In this document: positions 28,716 to 39,924 of the stretch, one piece after another
How positions within the stretch are numbered: position 1 is the stretch's first letter
Layout of the letters: every line of letters begins with the position of its first letter
Source: Cantharellus purpuraceus
Taxonomy: Eukaryota > Basidiomycota > Agaricomycetes > Cantharellales > Hydnaceae
Assembly (NCBI GenBank): GCA_025174535.1
Contig: JALBUN010000045.1
Coordinates: forward strand, 372,001-436,000
Direction of reading: 5' to 3'
Length of the DNA stretch: 64,000 nt
Position numbers and translations under genes: made by a program
The notes under the pieces: model-generated
What the model was told of the DNA's origin: nothing
Seen by the model: only the letters and a program-made list of their open reading frames with translations
The model's database searches: none

Positions 28716-28935
28716 TGTAACGAGTTAGAGTTCGGACTTCGAAGACTTAGCACAACCAGTAGACCAGTCGTAACCAAGTTTATATCGAGGTCGGGTTCTC
28801 CTATCGCTAACGTACATGTAACTACTACTTATATATCACAGACACGGGCCTGTTTCCTGTCTCAGAACTGAGTCGGAGCTCTTAGTTAAGTCAGAGCTAT
28901 TGCTATTTGTCCGCTAAGTGGACTAGCTCTTTACA
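28716..28935. mobile_element. 220-bp terminal-inverted-repeat or solo-LTR element
   Basis: It starts TGTAACGAGTTAG and ends CTAGCTCTTTACA. The ends are inverted copies matching at about 12 of 15 positions. Flanks CTGTG (28711-28715) and CTATG (28936-28940) differ at one base, as a 5-bp target duplication would. It contains a TATATA stretch but no ORF. It may be a small LTR (TG..CA) or a MITE. Confidence 0.45.
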
Positions 28936-28939
28936 CTAT

Positions 28940-30130
28940 GTCACACATCCCACGACGCATTCTCTGATGTTCTTGTAAGCTTCTGCAGGAGGAAGATAGT
29001 TGTCTCCAGCACGGAAACAGTCTGTGCTAAGAAGCCGCTCTTCTCTATCACCAGACCACCTGCCTTGAACGATATTAATAAATACTTGTGGCAGATTTGT
29101 GCTGTTTGTTACTCGAGAAATTGCATCAAGGGGCAGCTTTCTCCCGGACGTACACTGACGGTGATATTGAACTCGTCGGCTTCGCATGGAATTATCATCC
29201 TCACGGGATTGTATTCTCCCGGACATGTTGAACTCACCAGCTTCGCCTCATGGAATTATTACCCTCATAGAACCGCATTCACCGGCCCACAAAAACATAC
29301 GGCGGCTGCTCAACCAATAATCCCCCTCCACCTTACATGCCGGGAGATGCCGAAACTTGCACACATTTAAAACTGTGTCCAAATGGAAGCCACTATACCA
29401 GGATCTGAACCCACATACCAACCACTAGACTAGACTACACCATATGACTCCCGGTCTCCCAACAATCTTGCTACAGTTGCCCGGACATGGTGGCCATGGA
29501 GCGCCCAGTGAGCCCGGACCGTGGTAAACGGGTTGGTGCCTGGACCAGCTCTGGCTTCCGGTCAATCTGGGTCGAATTTGCTGGAGCAGGCGATGGCAGA
29601 TTTTGCAGAATGTTACTCGAGAAAGCGCATCAAGGGGCAGCCTTCCTCCGGATGTCCGCTGACGGTAATATTGAACTTGTCGCCTTCGACCGCATTCACC
29701 CAGGGGAGTAATCCTCATGACGACCTTTGGGGGGGTCGGTGTCATTAGGATGATGCATCAAAGAATTCAAAGTCTTTCTTCAAACGAGGATAGGATCCTC
29801 GTTCATAAGGTGGTCCATATCAGTGGCACGGTGGTGCAGAAAGACATTCCACGTCTACCTTATTCAGACCAAGCATTCGAGCGGTCTGACTAGTCTCAAT
29901 TGGTGTCTCAACGTCTCATCTAATAAACTAATTGATAAACCCCGGCAGGCGTTCCAGTCCACCACAATGGCATCTAGTTTGGGACAGATGCTAGACATGC
30001 TCCTCACTCACCATACTCACAACCCTTCCTCGTATTTAAGCATCAGTCCCCATCTTAACCCCAGTCCCAGTAATCGTACTCCTCGAACTTCCCAACATCT
30101 ACGGCCCGATCTTACTGCCACTTTGGGAGA
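28940..30130. repeat. degenerate dispersed repeat, no gene
   Basis: A segment near 29120-29215 and another near 29610-29705 share GCATCAAGGGGCAGC..CTGACGGT.ATATTGAACT, about 80% alike. A shorter related word (GTGACGGTAATAT) recurs at 35930. No protein is recognised. Confidence 0.5.
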
Positions 30131-30790
30131 GAATCAAGATGATGCAAAGCCAAGAGATGTGCCGGTGGACGTTGGGACAGGAGCACAAGCGCGAGAGAGA
30201 CAAGAAATGGTGATATGCAGACGACTGTGGCAACGGTAAGGAACGCGCTTTCTGGAGCAAGCCAAGGGATGTGCTGATGGGAAAGAGGGTGACGCATGGA
30301 GGGGGAACAGAGATGGTCGATGATGCATTGACGTGTGGAAAAATAGAAGATTACAAATTGTGGGCAACAGTGTACCTTCAGGAACACTGTACGGGGAGCA
30401 AGTCGAGACGCGCACTAGTGGGGCACGAGTGATGGCGCGTCTGATGATTCGCGAAATGCATGTGGGTGACAATGTACCTTCAGGAATACAGTCTTGGGAG
30501 CAAGCCAAGAGGTGTGGTGGATGTTGGGAGGTGAGAGTGTGGCACGCGGAGGGAGACGAGTACGATGATGGTGCAATAGGTACAGTACGATGATGGTGCA
30601 ATAGGTACAAGTTGTGGCAACAGTGTATTCAGGAACAGTCTTGAAAGGAGGAAGGTATGCCGATGGATGTTGAGACAAGAGTTGAGTAGACACGGGACAT
30701 GATGATGCCGAAATCGGGATCACAAATCGTGCATGTGGGGAAGTGTGCCTCCAGGAGCAGACTCGGGAGTAAGCGAAGAGCCATCATGAT
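30130..30790. repeat. decayed minisatellite-like array
   Basis: Blocks of about 110-140 bp recur with the words CAACAGTGTACCTTCAGGAA, GGGAGCAAGCCAAG and GATGTTGGGA. They begin near 30150, 30240, 30365, 30470 and 30615. A 24-bp unit (TACGATGATGGTGCAATAGG) is duplicated head to tail at about 30560-30608. No coding role is seen. The following 30790-31634 holds nothing recognisable except the flank of zinc-finger gene B. Confidence 0.55.
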
Positions 30791-31634
30791 GGGAGAGGTT
30801 CCGTGCGGAGATGGAGGTTTTAAGCTCCAACAGACCAAGAGATTCCGTGGGAATCTGATATACTTCCTGCCAAAGTCCAAAATAATCCCCATCCTGCGGG
30901 CTGAGCCTGTGACAAATACTGTAACGCAGTCTTTTGTTTTCTCCTTGCACAGGATCCAACGCCTAAATTTTTGATATGAAGGAGTTATTTATTCCGGAGT
31001 TTAGCTCAGTTTACACGGTATGAGTGTAAAGAGGGAGAGAACAGGAATGTGACGTCATATGGGTGCTTGTGGGCTCATGCTCTATTTCCAACCGCGTTTC
31101 CTGCGATATTGTGGACATTCTCACGATGCACAGCCCGTGGATTGCGTATCCCGCTCTCAGGTTGCACGTCTTGCTCTCAGGTTGCATAGCCTTCTCGCCG
31201 TTCGCTACGCCTCCGTTAAACCTGTCGGGTAAGAAGCACACTGCAGCCGAGTCGGTTATTTGCCATCATGCAATCGGGGCACCCCTTCCCTCCCCGCCTC
31301 TCATTTCAGTCTTCTGCCTAAATCCCTGATTCCGGTCCCACGCCGGCACTTCCGCTGGTGATTATGTGTGGCGGGTCTTTGCAGACGGCATACGCGCCAA
31401 ACGTCTGGTTCTGTTTCATACACGTGCTTCCCAAAACAGGGCAAGGGACACGGGCGAGAAACACAATGCAGCAACTCTCCAGGATATTAGAACTCCAGTA
31501 TATTAGAACGCCAGGAGACGCCCAAAATGCATCGCTGGCCTCATCTGACATTCTTTTATAAACAGAGAATTTGACCCGTAAACGTTCACCTCCTACGGTA
31601 CTCCCTCCTACACAACTCCTCGCTCCTCCTGATC

Positions 31635-33096
31635 ATGTCGTCATTGTCCAAGTGAGTTGGGCGGTGATCTATACGTACCGTTCCCTCAGGAAGATGCGCT
31701 GACATTGTCCCCGTAGCCAATACACCTTCCCGATCTCCTTCCAAAGCCCCGAGGATCAGACCGCGAATGACAATTCATCCCCGGCTGTGCTCCAGACTGC
31801 CGAAGCGCCATTCGATCCAGGATTACAGCCCTCGTTTGTCATGGAACTGTACTGAGAGGATAACGCTGACTCGATATCCTTAGCATATGGCTGCCAACAG
31901 CATCAAGAGCACCTAGTCGAGACGAGCAGTTATTCGGATTGGACCTCCAGGCTGCCATAAGCAACGGCGCCCCTCCCTCCACATTCGTACCAACAGCGGA
32001 GGGTGACTCCATGGTTCACACGCCCCAACCGCCGTGTAATACATCGTTCCAGCCTGAATATCGGTATGAGTGGTGATCGCTGTGTGATGGTGAGGCTGAC
32101 TATGGAGTTCCTAAGCGATGTTCTGTTGGCAGCATCTAGAAGACAGCCGCAAGACCAGTGGGCTCCAGGAAACGCACCGCCCAGGGATGGATACACTCAC
32201 ACCGTCTCTCCATTCACAGCTTCAGTGTGGGAGGACACTCGGTACAACAATCCTGTTCAAAGGTATGCATCGTCAGCATCTCGACAATCTGTTTCTGAAT
32301 TGGATTGGAAAGCGGGAACAGGTCCCCGTCCCACACTGTCAAGGATGGAAATCACGAGGAGGCAGCGTTCAACTCCACGACCGTCCTCAATAATTTCTAT
32401 CAACTTCACGACAGGGTTCTGGTGGGGGACCCTACACACGTGATGCCAACGGGGAACATTCCAAGAATGTTCTCCGAGAAGCCAGATACCCAATTGGGAG
32501 GATCGACCACCGCCATCACAGCAATCCCGAGTTCATTCTTGTCCCTAGTGACAGCAGAGAACCGTTGCACTGATTTCCATCAACTTCACGACAAGGTTCT
32601 GGTGGGGGACCCTACACGCGTGATTCCAACGGAGAACATTCTTGGAATGTTCCCTGAGAAGCCAGATACCCGATTGGGAGGATCCACCACCGCCAGCACA
32701 GCAATCCCGAATTTATTCTTGTCCCTGGTGACAGCAGAGGGCCGTTGCAAATATTCCAACAATGGCCAGCCATGTCAGACCGTCCCCCGTGCCGAACGGA
32801 AGGAGTTCTTCGTGAGGCATATCTTAAATGTTCACGTCTTGAAAGAGATGAGACGTATAAATACCAACCTTCTGAACATGGAGGATGCTGAGATCCTGAC
32901 CACCCCTGAAAAGCTGCAACGGGCAAAGGATTATCTGTGGCATTGCCTCTCTTGTGACCGGACTTCGATGCGACAGGATGCGATAAAGGACCATATCCGG
33001 CAGGTTCACTCGGGAGAGAGACTGATTCCTGTTCAGAATGGGGTGAATTTGAGGAGAGGAATTCGTGGTGCCCTCGATGATATCCTTGCTACGTGA
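31635..33096 (+). CDS. C2H2 zinc-finger family protein, copy B
   Basis: Five exons, join(31635..31651, 31717..31833, 31884..32063, 32116..32262, 32322..33096), close in phase (411 aa). Exons corresponding to 2 and 3 of copies A and C are fused by an internal deletion that removed the intron and most of exon 3. The last exon has an in-frame duplication of about 180 bp (60 residues), so it is longer than in A and C. The C-terminal fingers are intact (CKYSNNGQPC..H-x4-H; CLSCDRTSMRQDAIKDHIRQVH). The donor of its second intron is GTTTGT. A LARP7 pseudogene follows. Function is unknown. Confidence 0.75.
32394..32753 (+). repeat. in-frame direct duplication in zinc-finger gene B
   Basis: Two adjacent units of about 180 bp both begin with TATCAACTTCACGAC or CATCAACTTCACGAC and encode LHD[RK]VLVGDPT..GGSTTA.TAIP. 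Neither A nor C has the second unit. The duplication preserves frame. Confidence 0.85.
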
Positions 33097-33243
33097 GGAG
33101 CGTCGACGGCAGTGAAATCAAAGTCTAGAATGTTGAGAAGACCTGTCAGTTATATTCGAAATCGTAATAACGATGATGCAATTGGACTGTTATAAGATTG
33201 CCGGAGTGTTCGGCATTCCGAGAAGCTGGCGCTTCTCCGACGA

Positions 33244-33880
33244 ATGTCTCAATTTACTTTTATCCCGAGGTCTGTATCCAAAGGGACAACCCAGAAGTCG
33301 TTCAAAGGACGTGTCTCTTCCAAACCTACACATATTTCACAAGAGAAATACCCGGTCCTTCTACAACCCGTCAAGTCGGTGCTCCTGGTACCCAAACCCT
33401 TTAAAGACGCGCAATTTGGAGATGATGAGCTCTGCATTTTGATAGAAGCAGCCATGTCGGATTACTCTTTGTGGTGTAATCCAGAGTTGAGACGTGAAAC
33501 GGAGTCTGTGCAGGACGGATGCGAGTAAGGAACCATTGCCCATATGTTGGACATCATAACGCCGTTACCCTGGGATTTACCTGTGAAGCACGTACTGTCA
33601 TACTGCTATTTTTGACGCTTCGTCGGCCTACCCCAGATATTATGTGATGCATTCGCATATCACCTAGTTCAACTCTTGAGACTCGTATGTTGATAGCCGA
33701 GCCGTCATGTAGCGAGTGGGTTCAGTCATGGCCCTGAGCTTCGACATCCGAGCCGTCACGTAGCGAGTGGGTTCATTCATGGCTCCGGGCTTCGACATCC
33801 GAGCCGTCACGTAGCGAGTGGTTCAGTCATGGCCCTGAGCTTCGACATCTCACCAGCCGGACAACGCAGGGTTCGAAGTC
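33244..33880 (+). pseudogene. LARP7-like pseudogene, copy B
   Basis: It opens with MSQFTFIPRSVSKGTTQKSF and keeps the La-motif core DDELCILIEAAMSDYSLWCNPELR. The intron-1 donor is damaged (GCGAGT for GTGAGT), the acceptor AAG is GGG, and a TAA follows if unspliced. The next exon contains a triplication and then the homology ends. RRM1 and xRRM are absent. It follows zinc-finger gene B by about 150 bp. Confidence 0.8.
33698..33849 (+). repeat. three tandem 51-bp units in LARP7 pseudogene B
   Basis: Units start at 33698, 33749 and 33800, each beginning CGAGCCGTCA[TC]GTAGCGAGTG and ending CTTCGACATC. The intact LARP7 gene has a single unit (near 38122-38168, coding EPSRSEWFGHG). Confidence 0.9.
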
Positions 33881-34329
33881 CGTCGGCTGGTGTGTCTTCA
33901 CTCAATGGAGTAATGGCAACCGGAGGACGAAGAATCTACATACGGGGGGGGTATGTTCAACCTAGTAGTCATGTGGCAACAGTGGCGGCTTCTTCATCCC
34001 CTCAGGTCCCGGCTGCGTCCTCAAAGACAAAAATACGTCGAAGATGGTTCTCTCCCGTGTATTTTTAAGAGACTCTCCTTCTTGAGGAGTGATATGAAGA
34101 TGAGGGTTTGGGGCATTCGGTGTCCCATACATCATGAGAATTTCAATAAAGTATCGACGAGTAGTTGAGTCCACAAGTACGTTCTAATACCTCTCTCTCA
34201 TCATCTACGACTCATATGTCTCACGTCTTACTCTGCTGCTAAGTCGATTATCAGGAGGAACAGATCACTGGATGCCTTGCTTGAATTCAAGCTGAGAACG
34301 AAATTTTGACTTGTTATAAGAAACATGAA
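33850..34329. other. no gene recognised
   Basis: After the LARP7-like homology ends there are only short frames, with a run of G near 33950. Confidence 0.5.
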
Positions 34330-35650
34330 GAGTGTATTGATATATCAAGAGTACCAGATGGCACCATACACCAAGAATAAGAACTGGGAAGACTGTCATT
34401 TATCGAATCGGACCCCTCTGCTTTATCCAATCATATCCATCAATTTATTAAAGCCTGAAATTGCCGTGTCAAGATAACCTTTGCAGCAGCAGCACGAAGA
34501 GATCTCCATCTTCACAACCCCTTGGACCAAATCGGAGGACATCACATGACAACGATCATTACTATCGATGTTCCAACTTTACATAAAGGCCCCCTATGCA
34601 CCAAGGACATCGAAGGGGATATGAATCCCTCTCTTCGAGTCCTCCCTCCTCTGGATTGCAGCGTGGCTCATCCCAGAGTGGGTTTTGCGGATGTGATTCC
34701 TGATGGTTTCTTCCCGCATCGAACTCTGGCAACAAGAAAGGAAATTCCACAGATTGTCCTGTGCCCTTCGCAGTTTTTCGACGGTGGTGAGGATTTCAGC
34801 ATCCTCCATGTCCAGATCGTTGGCGTCTGGATTGTGTGTTGGGTATCAACCTGTCCACGTTATCCAGCAACAGGTTCTCGGGGTGCTGACAATACATATC
34901 AGATTGAACCCTGCGTTGTAGTGCGCGAAGTCGGTCTCTGGCAGTTCCCCACATTGGCGCTGTGGGTGCCAAGAAGGCGTGTCCGCATTCTGCCATTGGC
35001 AGTTCACATGGGAAAACCCATGCGTTATGCGTGAGTCCTGCAGACGCTGCTAGAGAAACAGTGCTGAGAAATCCAGCTTCGCCATCACACAATGCTCGTG
35101 GCACATACCTGTGAGCAGGCTGGAGCGCCGCATGATATAGTGCTTGGGCCATCAAGAATCCCCTTGCTGGTGCTGCTGCTGAGTGAGGCTTGGGAAAAAA
35201 TCACCGTACCCAACCTTGGGTGGTTCAGGCAGGGAAACCAACTGGTCTTGCAGGAGTCCTTCAAATGCTGTTGGTGGAAATGTGCCGAGTAGAGATTCAG
35301 CCTCGCCATCACACAGCAGTCGCGACCCATACCTATGTACAGGCTGGAATGCTGTATGGAATGGCTCTTGGGTCCTCTCACGAATATGACCTCTATACCC
35401 TGGAGCTGTTGGTGGGATTGTCGAGGCAGCTCAGTTGTTTTGCGAGACTTGGAGCTGTCTGAAAGCCCATGGGTCTTGGGCTGTTCCTCTGGATGCCATT
35501 GGCAGCAGTGTGCTAAATGTACAGAATTATCGTCGTCATCATGGCACAATTGGGACCTATACCATGTGGCGGTTGGAGCCCTGGAAGGACGGTGCCTTGG
35601 CAGTCTCCAGCTCGTGGGGGCCATGGATCCATAGGGGCGCCTCGTCTTCT
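34330..35650 (-). pseudogene. zinc-finger family pseudogene P1
   Basis: On the minus strand the 3' end keeps MEDAEILTTVEKLRRAQDNL and a second-finger remnant CCQSSMREETIRNHIRKTH, in which the first finger Cys pair is damaged (LSCC). Upstream exons are broken by stops but align with P2, P3 and P4 (HQQLQGIE; SIQHSSLYIG). The 3' flank (34330-34590) also matches, inverted, the flank of P3 (53290-53560). It represents a diverged subfamily distinct from A, B and C. Confidence 0.75.
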
Positions 35651-36046
35651 CAAAATAGGTATCTCAGGGCTGCGTGAGAGAGCTCATCTAGAGAATCGCT
35701 CGGAGGCGTCCCCCCACCATTATTAATAAATTAAATAAATAAATACACGACTTATTGTATTAATGTACTCTTGACAGATCTCTGCGGGATCTTATGCGGA
35801 ATCCTATGCGCTCGGGACATAAGTGACGGTTATATCTCCAATTTCGCCGCTTTTGGAATTATTTTTTGATGTGGTATGGTTTTTATGCATGATAACATCA
35901 CATATCGAGGGGCACCTTGCCCCAGACATAAGGTGACGGTAATATGCAACTCATCAGCTCTGCCTCATTTTGGAATTGTTTGTTGATGTGGTATGGCTTT
36001 TTATCTGGGTGGCTTTTCCGACAGCTATAAATGACGGCCACATCAG
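35651..36046. other. no gene; promoter side of zinc-finger gene C
   Basis: A segment 'ttttggaattatttttTGATGTGGTATGG' occurs twice (about 35850 and 35970), apparently a local 100-bp duplication. No ORF is supported. Confidence 0.5.
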
Positions 36047-36055
36047 TATATAAAA
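36047..36055 (+). promoter_or_regulatory. TATA box of zinc-finger gene C
   Basis: TATATAAAA lies 45-53 nt before the ATG at 36100. Copies A and B lack an equally good box at this place. Confidence 0.5.
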
Positions 36056-36099
36056 TTTCTTACATCCTAAATAACACCTCGCTCCTCGTAAGACTCGGC

Positions 36100-37499
36100 A
36101 TGTCTTCATCGTTCAAGTGAGTCGTGCTGCTATGTATATGTACCATCTCTTCAGAAAGATGCGCTGACATCGTCCCGTAGCCAACACACCCTCCCTACCT
36201 ACTTCCAAAGCCTTGAGGATCAGATCGTGGTTGCCAATCCATCACCGTACGTATAATTCTTTTTCTATGGTGTCTGATAACGAACCTGACTGTGTACATC
36301 TGCAGAACGTTGGCGCAAACCTCATCAAGTAAGATCCCTCACTTGCCATCTCTATATATGGATCCACGGGCCCAATCAAAGCAGGCGTTGCGGTTCAGGC
36401 CATTCGATCCAGAATTCCAGCCTTCGTATGTGATGGAACTGTACTAAGAGGATGACTCTGACTCAATATCCTTAGCATGTGGCTGCCAGCAGCATCAAGA
36501 GCACCTACCCGAAACGAGCAGCCATTTGGACCAGACCCTCAGGCTGCCCTAAGCAACGGCACCACTGTCTCCACATTCGTACCAGCAGAGGGTGACTCCA
36601 TGCTTCAGACCTCACAAGCGCCAGATTATACATCGTTCCAGTCTGAACATCGGTATGAGCAGTGATCGCTGTGTGATGGCGAGCCTGACTCTGGACATCC
36701 TTAGCAATGTTTTGCGGGCAGCATCTGAGAGACTGTCGCAAAACCAGTGGGTTCTAGGAAATGCACCACCCACGGATGGATACACTCACACTGTCTCTCC
36801 ATTCACAGCTTCAGTGTGGGAGGACACTCTGTACAGTGAGCCTGTTCAAAGGTATGCATCGTCAGTAGCCCGAGAACCTGTTTCTGAATTGGATTGGAAA
36901 GCGGGAACAGGTCCCCGTCCTACACTGTCAAGGATAGAAATCACTACGACGAAGTAGCGTTCACTTCCACGAGCGTCCCCAATGAGTTCTATCAACCTCA
37001 CCAAGAGGGGGACCCTACGTCCGTGATGCCGAAGGAGAATAATTTTAGAATGCTTCCTAAGGAGCTAGATACCCGATTGGGAGGATCGACCACCACCAGC
37101 ACAGCAATCTCCAATTCATTCTTGACCCTGGTGACAACAGAGGGGCGTTGCAAATATCTCAACAATGGCCAGCCATGTCAGACCGTCCCCCGTGCCGAAC
37201 GGAAGGAGTTCTTCGTGAGGCATATCTTAAATGTTCACGTCTTGAAAGAGATGAGACGTATAGATACCAACCTTCTGAACATGGAGGATGCTGAGATCCT
37301 GACCACCCCTGAAAAGCTGCAACGGGCAAAGGATTATCTGTGGCATTGTCCCTCTTGTGACCGGACTTCGATGCGACAGGATGCGATAAAGGACCATATC
37401 CGGCAGGTTCACTCGGGGGAGAGACTGATTCCTGTTCAGAATGGGGTGAATTTGAGGAGAGGGATTCGTGGTGCCCTCGATGATATCCTTGCTACGTGA
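36100..37499 (+). CDS. C2H2 zinc-finger family protein, copy C (complete unit)
   Basis: Six exons, join(36100..36116, 36181..36246, 36306..36425, 36476..36652, 36705..36851, 36911..37499), close in phase (371 aa). The first exon is only 17 nt. Residues 1-250 are polar low-complexity. Finger 1 is C256-x8-C265 with H280-x4-H285. Finger 2 is classical, C322-x2-C325-x12-H338-x4-H343. Between them is a helical MEDAEILTTPEKLQRAKDYLW segment, and the tail is basic (NLRRGIRGALDDI). I do not recognise the wider family. Paired fingers suggest a nucleic-acid-binding nuclear protein. The LARP7 start is 151 bp downstream on the same strand. Confidence 0.78.
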
Positions 37500-37650
37500 G
37501 GAGCGTCGAAGGCAGTGAAATCAAAGTCCAGAATGTCGAGAAGACCTGTCAGTTATATTCGAAATCGTAATAACGATGATGCAATTGGATTGTTATAAGA
37601 TTGCCGGAGGAAGTGTTCGGCGTTCCGAGAAGCTGGCGCTTCTCCGACGA

Positions 37651-39332
37651 ATGTCCCAATTTGCTTTTATCCCGAGGTCTGTATCCAAAGGGACAACCCA
37701 GAAGTCGTTCAAAGGACATGTCTCTTCCAAACCTACACATATTTCACAAGAAGACACCCCCGGTCCTTCTACAACCCGTCAAGTCGGTGCTCCTAGTGGA
37801 GCTCAGCCTAAAGATGCGCAACTTAGCGATGATGAGCTCTGTATTTTGATAGAAACAGCCATGTCGGATTACTCTTTGTGGTGTAATCCAGAGCTGCGGC
37901 ATGAAATGGAGTCTGCGCAGGACGGATGTGAGTGAGGAACCATTGCCCTAGTGTTGGATATCATAACAATGCGATTACTTCAAGATTTACCCGTAAAACA
38001 CGTACTGTCGCACTCTGCGCTGTTTTCGACGCTTCGGCGGCCTCCCCCTGAGTCAGATATCATGCGATGCATTCGCACGTCGCCTTGTTCAGCTCTTGAG
38101 ACACGTATGTTGATAACCGAGCCGTCACGTAGCGAGTGGTTCGGTCATGGCGCTGCGGCTTCGACATCTCACCAGCTGGACAACGGAGGGTTCGAAGTCC
38201 ATCGGAAGGACTGGAAGGCGGTCCTTCAGGCTTTAGGGGAGAATGTCTGGAATAAGGAGTGGTGGGATCAGCGCACCATCTACATTGTGTGTATATATAC
38301 TTTTATCATGCATCTATTTGAATGGTCGAACCTAATAGTTTAACTCAGGAACGAATGCCTGCAGCTTATCGTTCGATAAATGCTGTGGCTCGCTACATTC
38401 AGTCATTATTGCTCCTCCACGGTGAACTATATCCTGCGGCTTCTCGACAAACCTTGATCCAGTCCATTATGTTTCCCTACCATCATCTGGCTTCCCATGA
38501 TCAACCCTCACGTTGCAAAGGATTTGCCTTCATCGTCCTTGAATCCCCTGCCCTAGTCGACATTTTATGTCGGACATATCCTTGGGATGGTTCTCCATCC
38601 GTTCATAGTGCCGACGCTGAAGCCGTCAAATATGGAATGCGTGTTCTTCCTAAAATGTGTTGGGAAACTTTGAAGAACGAGTATCTCGCGTATCAGCAGC
38701 AGCTTCTGTCCAAAGTCGCAGAGGAAGCTTCCGCTCTGCAAGTTGAGGCCGAAAAGCATGAAGAACCACCGTATTTGGAGTGTCATCATCCCTCCCGGGA
38801 TTCTTCGCCTCAGACAAAGACACCATCACGACCAAGTTGGTTTCCTGAAAACTGTCTTGTTTTTGTGCGAAACATACATCCGGATACAAATAAAACTACT
38901 CTACGGGCGTTCTTCAGCAGTCTCCCAGGTTCGTCAAAAGAAAGTATTGATTATGTCGATTTCACCAAGGGTATAGACACCGTCCGTATCTTTCCAAATC
39001 ATCACCTTTGAATGGTATTATGTTAATTATGACTGCTGTAGTGCCATCTACGTCTGGCGTCGCCCTCCGACGCGGCTCGGCTTGTTTCATATTTGACTTC
39101 CGAGGAAATTGCCCAGGTTGATGCGCTGGACCAAATAGGATCTACACCTCAGGGGAATCGTCCAAGAATAGAATTAGAGCTTGTCAAAGGCAAGCGGGAG
39201 GAGTTATACTGGGAAAAGGTCCCTGAAAAGGTCCGGAATACCGCGGTGGCACGTTTACGAGGTTCAGATGACCACCCGACGAACGAAGAACATGACAGCG
39301 GTCGGCGACGGAAACGTCGGAAGAAGGGCTAG
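37651..39332 (+). CDS. LARP7/Pof8-like La-related RNA-binding protein
   Basis: Exon chain join(37651..37927, 37985..38286, 38349..38981, 39042..39332) closes in phase (500 aa). A La motif runs from about residue 60 (DDELCILIETAMSDYSLW..ELRHEMESAQDGYLPVKHVLS). RRM1 begins RTIYI (189-193) and includes KGFAFIVLE (250-258). A C-terminal xRRM-like domain starts at about 362 (CLVFVRNIHPDT..YVDFTKGIDTCHLRLASPSDAARLV), followed by the helix KGKREELYWEKVP and a basic tail GRRRKRRKKG. This order and the DTCHLR..YWEK pattern match the LARP7 family, which binds and protects 7SK or telomerase RNA (Pof8 in fission yeast). It is the only complete copy here. Telomerase versus other RNA partner cannot be told from sequence. 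Confidence 0.8.
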
Positions 39333-39924
39333 TGGATGTGGGCTGGGCAATGGAGGCTCGTGAAGTTTTCACCAAGATTATTCATTGTAGTCGCGATATA
39401 CGGACTCGTTCTTCAGTCGACTTTCTCTTCCCTAGCGACTTCTGACTATCCTCAATGCAACAAGTCAGCTTCTAGGTTCTCATCATGAAGTCGCCAATAT
39501 TAACCAGGTCGTGTTTTTTGCACCACACAAGAAAGAGATTACATTTACATGTTCAAAAAGGCCAAAAGACAGGGCATTATTGGGACACGACAGACAATAG
39601 TTAAACAGTACAGTATGTAATGAGAATAGAGCCATAAAGTTGAAGCTTAGAAGAATCGTTCACAAAGTGATCAATATTCTCACATATCGCAAGGCCTTCG
39701 CAAGAACAGCTACGCATGGGTGAGCAAGACGGACCAGTGGAAGATGGCGACGCTTGTGACTGAAATTAAAGGGGGAAAGATACGCCTCCTCTCGTTACTT
39801 GGGTAAGAGAATCGGGGAATCAGCAACAAGAATAACTACTGAGTGAGTACGTCCCGGCTGCTGCGTAGGGGTCCTCCTCACCGCCTGAGGCAGTGCTTGT
39901 CAGCAGTACCACTTCATGTTGAGA
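39333..39924. other. intergenic, nothing recognised
   Basis: Convergent gap between LARP7 (+) and the 7-TM gene (-). Only 3'-flank sequence is seen. Confidence 0.6.

Noticed and set aside
29380..29450. tRNA-like sequence on the minus strand (TGGTGTAGTCTAGT.. and GGGTTCAGATCCTGG)
   Set aside because: Box A and box B resemble a tRNA or tRNA-derived SINE, but I could not fold a full acceptor stem, anticodon arm and T arm. It could be a SINE remnant; a tRNA scan would decide.
37485..37660. possible splice fusion of the zinc-finger ORF to LARP7 through GCTAC|GTGAGG at the stop
   Set aside because: The available acceptors lead into a frame (LPEEVFGVPRSW..) other than the LARP7 frame, and copy A lacks the donor. 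Two separate genes fit better.
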